DNA of 64,000 bases. Source: Pseudothauera rhizosphaerae (GTDB lineage: Bacteria > Pseudomonadota > Gammaproteobacteria > Burkholderiales > Rhodocyclaceae). The stretch's first letter is position 1, and the number at the start of each line of letters is the position of its first letter. A program made the position numbers and the translations under genes. Where the stretch lies: NCBI RefSeq assembly GCF_004801305.1, contig NZ_SSOD01000022.1, positions 1 to 64,000 on the forward strand, read 5' to 3'. This document shows, in pieces, positions 62,469-64,000 of the stretch. The notes beneath the pieces are model-generated. The model did not search any database, was not told the DNA's origin, and saw only the letters and a program-made list of their open reading frames with translations.

Positions 62469-62921
62469 TCAAATCCTCCTGCTGAGCGGGACGACGACCC
62501 ACTCGACGGTTGCCAACTCCGCGTCGTCGCCGTCCTCGCTGTAGATTTCAAAATCCATCCAGTTGGCCCGGATGCCACGACCAATATCCACGCGCTGCGC
62601 CTGCAGTTGCTCACTCCAGCCGCGCGCCGCGTAGGTATATTCCTGCTCGCCGACAATGACCTTGAGCATGATCTTGCCGGTCGATGTCGTGCCCAAGTAG
62701 GCGTTGGTCACGGACTTCATGGCCGTGGTGCCGAAGTCCTGTTTCCCCAGCCGGATCGACCACGCGATGGGATCCCCGTCATCCGTGTCGCCATCCAAGC
62801 GCCAGATGCCTTCATCGTCGGCGCCGTAGGCAACCCCGTCGATCACAGCGAAGCTGTTGAAGTCGAATCCGGTGTAGCGCGTGAGCCCTCCCGTATCGAC
62901 GTTGAGCACCCATGTATCCAT
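62469..62921 (-). CDS. Phage virion protein, 150 residues, unknown family
   Basis: It starts at ATG 62921 (DTWVLNVDTGGLTRYTGFDF), one base after the stop of the upstream virion gene; ATG 62936 is an alternative that overlaps it. The product is beta-rich with FAVIDGVAYGADDEGIWRLDG and ends VEWVVVPLSRRI. This pattern is like small tail proteins that carry a beta-propeller or jelly-roll-like fragment. No family recognised. Confidence 0.75.
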   Translation of the reverse strand: MDTWVLNVDTGGLTRYTGFDFNSFAVIDGVAYGADDEGIWRLDGDTDDGDPIAWSIRLGKQDFGTTAMKSVTNAYLGTTSTGKIMLKVIVGEQEYTYAARGWSEQLQAQRVDIGRGIRANWMDFEIYSEDGDDAELATVEWVVVPLSRRI

Positions 62922-62922
62922 G

Positions 62923-64000
62923 TCAGGCCCACCCAACGAAACGCGAGCCCACGACGGACTCAGGATTTTTCAGCGGACCGGTCCCGACGTAGCGTCCATC
63001 CACGCTGCCGGAGAATGAAATGCCGGCGTGGTAGTAGGGATCGGTCTTCATGATGTTGAACAACGCCGAGTAGGAAATTTCGGCCAGCGGCGCACCGCCT
63101 ATCGCATCCTCAGCCTGCGAGGTCCATACGTCAGTCAGAATATCCGGGTCCAGGTCGCGGGGCTCGGCGTCCAGCACCACCGTTGGGTCCGGCATGCCGG
63201 ACGGCTGCCAGCCCTGGACTTTCTCGCTGACCTGGCGCCAGGGCGTAATCGCACCGATGGGCTGGTCAACGCCGTGGTCGGACGAATAGGCACGGTAGGT
63301 GTGCTGGGTCACCCAGCCGTAGTACGTCTCGACGCGGTGCGACCAGTCCGTCATCTCGTCCAAGTATTCGCGCTCGGAGAGATACACGGCTTCCGCGTCG
63401 CCGGTCGGGATCGCCATCGTCCAGCCGGCGTAGCGCCAACCGGTCGCTGAGTGCGATATGAATGCACCGGTTCCGCGAGAGCCGCCGCTGATATTGATCG
63501 TGGGGGGGAACAGGCCGCCCGCCCCCGGCAACTGCGCGGCGGCATCAATCAGATCCTGATAGCCGGGGGCGGATGTGTGGTTCTCATAGGTAAAATCGAC
63601 ATATTGCGTGACGATCACAGCCGGGCCGTTCCACGTGTATCCAGACACATTCGACACGTCGAGCCGATGCCAGGCATGAACCCCGTAGCGGGACCGGCCT
63701 CCGAACACGGTATCCCGGTGCGCCAGCGTCATCGAATAGCCTTGATATTCCTCAGTGAGTTCCGCGGTCCATCCGGCATCGGCCAGGTAGTAGCCGTATG
63801 AATACCGTTGCCACAAATTCATGTCGAAGCCGCTGTTGTAGATCAGTCCGGTGTCCGACTGCTCGCGGATCGGGTTTCCAACCGTCGCCCCGCTGTCCGA
63901 CCGGCTGATCGTGACCAACTCGAATTCGTCATCCACGTAATACCCGTAGAGCGGCGCATCGCTGAAGTTCGGAATGCTGCGCAGTCCTGACTGTTCGGCC
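62923..64000 (-). CDS. Phage tail/virion protein, partial (5' end outside the window)
   Basis: The frame is open from 62923 to the window edge (at least 359 codons, reading through AEQSGLRSIPNFSDAPLYGY at the right end). The visible part is rich in aromatic, Gly, Ser and Thr residues (NLWQRYSYGYYLADAGWTAEL, GWRYAGWTMAIPTGDAEAVYLS), as in beta-rich tail or receptor-binding proteins. A GTG at 63936 is internal, not the start. Its tight linkage to the next genes places it in the virion operon. Confidence 0.7.
   Translation of the reverse strand, partial: AEQSGLRSIPNFSDAPLYGYYVDDEFELVTISRSDSGATVGNPIREQSDTGLIYNSGFDMNLWQRYSYGYYLADAGWTAELTEEYQGYSMTLAHRDTVFGGRSRYGVHAWHRLDVSNVSGYTWNGPAVIVTQYVDFTYENHTSAPGYQDLIDAAAQLPGAGGLFPPTINISGGSRGTGAFISHSATGWRYAGWTMAIPTGDAEAVYLSEREYLDEMTDWSHRVETYYGWVTQHTYRAYSSDHGVDQPIGAITPWRQVSEKVQGWQPSGMPDPTVVLDAEPRDLDPDILTDVWTSQAEDAIGGAPLAEISYSALFNIMKTDPYYHAGISFSGSVDGRYVGTGPLKNPESVVGSRFVGWA

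Larger units (their letters stand above)
48433..64000. mobile_element. Prophage or phage-derived island, left part (continues past the right edge)
   Basis: From here the core gene order stops. Content becomes phage-like: LexA-controlled small ORF, HicBA-like pair, C4-type RNA, RadC/JAB protein, KilAC antirepressor, then a leftward block of virion genes including a 2409-residue polyvalent protein. The left border is between 48274 and about 48430; I cannot identify an att core because the other end is outside the window. No integrase is visible here. The short-tailed (podovirus) type is inferred from the very large ejection-type protein. Confidence 0.8.

Overview
The window looks like a chromosomal segment of a high-GC betaproteobacterium, most likely Rhodocyclales/Zoogloeaceae (Azoarcus/Thauera-like). 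This is inferred from gene content and order (smc-zipA-ligA; dapC-dapD-pilU-dapE-prmB; cysE-iscR-isc-hsc-fdx; bolA/yciI/yciB), not from a database search. Positions 1-48273 are dense core genome. From about 48.3 kb to the right edge the content changes to a prophage or phage-derived island.

Layout of the core part. 1-3523 (+): end of etfB, etfA, an ECF-type membrane protein and a long acyl-CoA dehydrogenase, closed by a strong terminator. 3593-8184 (-): ompR-envZ-truncated hemoglobin-yciB-yciI-bolA-ppiC, nearly gapless. 8406-11006 (+): a secreted protein, then tsaB-rimI-UDG. 11022-15199: lplT (-), a LysR regulator and radA (+), a DUF4124-type protein (+). 15326-18042: methylthioinosine phosphorylase (-) and typA (+). 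18112-26102 (-): smc-zipA-ligA-galU. 26260-32145 (+): lysine/diaminopimelate genes dapC, dapD and dapE interleaved with the twitching ATPase gene pilU, then prmB and a lone receiver protein. 40132-32139 (-): Fe-S assembly operon cysE-iscR-iscS2-iscS-iscU-iscA-hscB-hscA-fdx-iscX-gpx, with three matching IscR-like operators. 40180-48273: trmJ (-), suhB-mutS-speE-like-FAD oxidoreductase (+), and methyltransferase-rnhA-dnaQ (-).

Layout of the phage part. It opens with a LexA-box-controlled small gene (48433-48800), followed by small or degenerate ORFs and a HicB/HicA-like pair (49342-49919). Next comes a compact control region that resembles the P1/P7 immI arrangement: a C4-type antisense RNA (49961-50037), an Ash/Icd-like mini-ORF, then a RadC/JAB-domain gene and a KilAC antirepressor, translationally coupled. 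A GC-rich hairpin separates this rightward operon from a leftward virion block: a tail/virion protein running off the right edge, 150-, 324- and 557-residue virion proteins, three overlapping mini-genes, and a 2409-residue polyvalent ejection-type protein. The large protein carries a MuF-C/PBECR-like region, an HExxH zincin motif, an ADP-ribosyltransferase-like region and a C-terminal LPD-type region. One opposite-strand 'moron' gene (59467-59814) encodes a secreted four-cysteine protein. Its C-terminus carries the same NFFDQFD motif that occurs twice at the N-terminus of the large protein, and its start codon lies in a perfect 11-bp hairpin.

No integrase, terminase, portal or capsid gene is visible, so the element continues beyond 64000. 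I saw no rRNA, tRNA, CRISPR array or insertion sequence.
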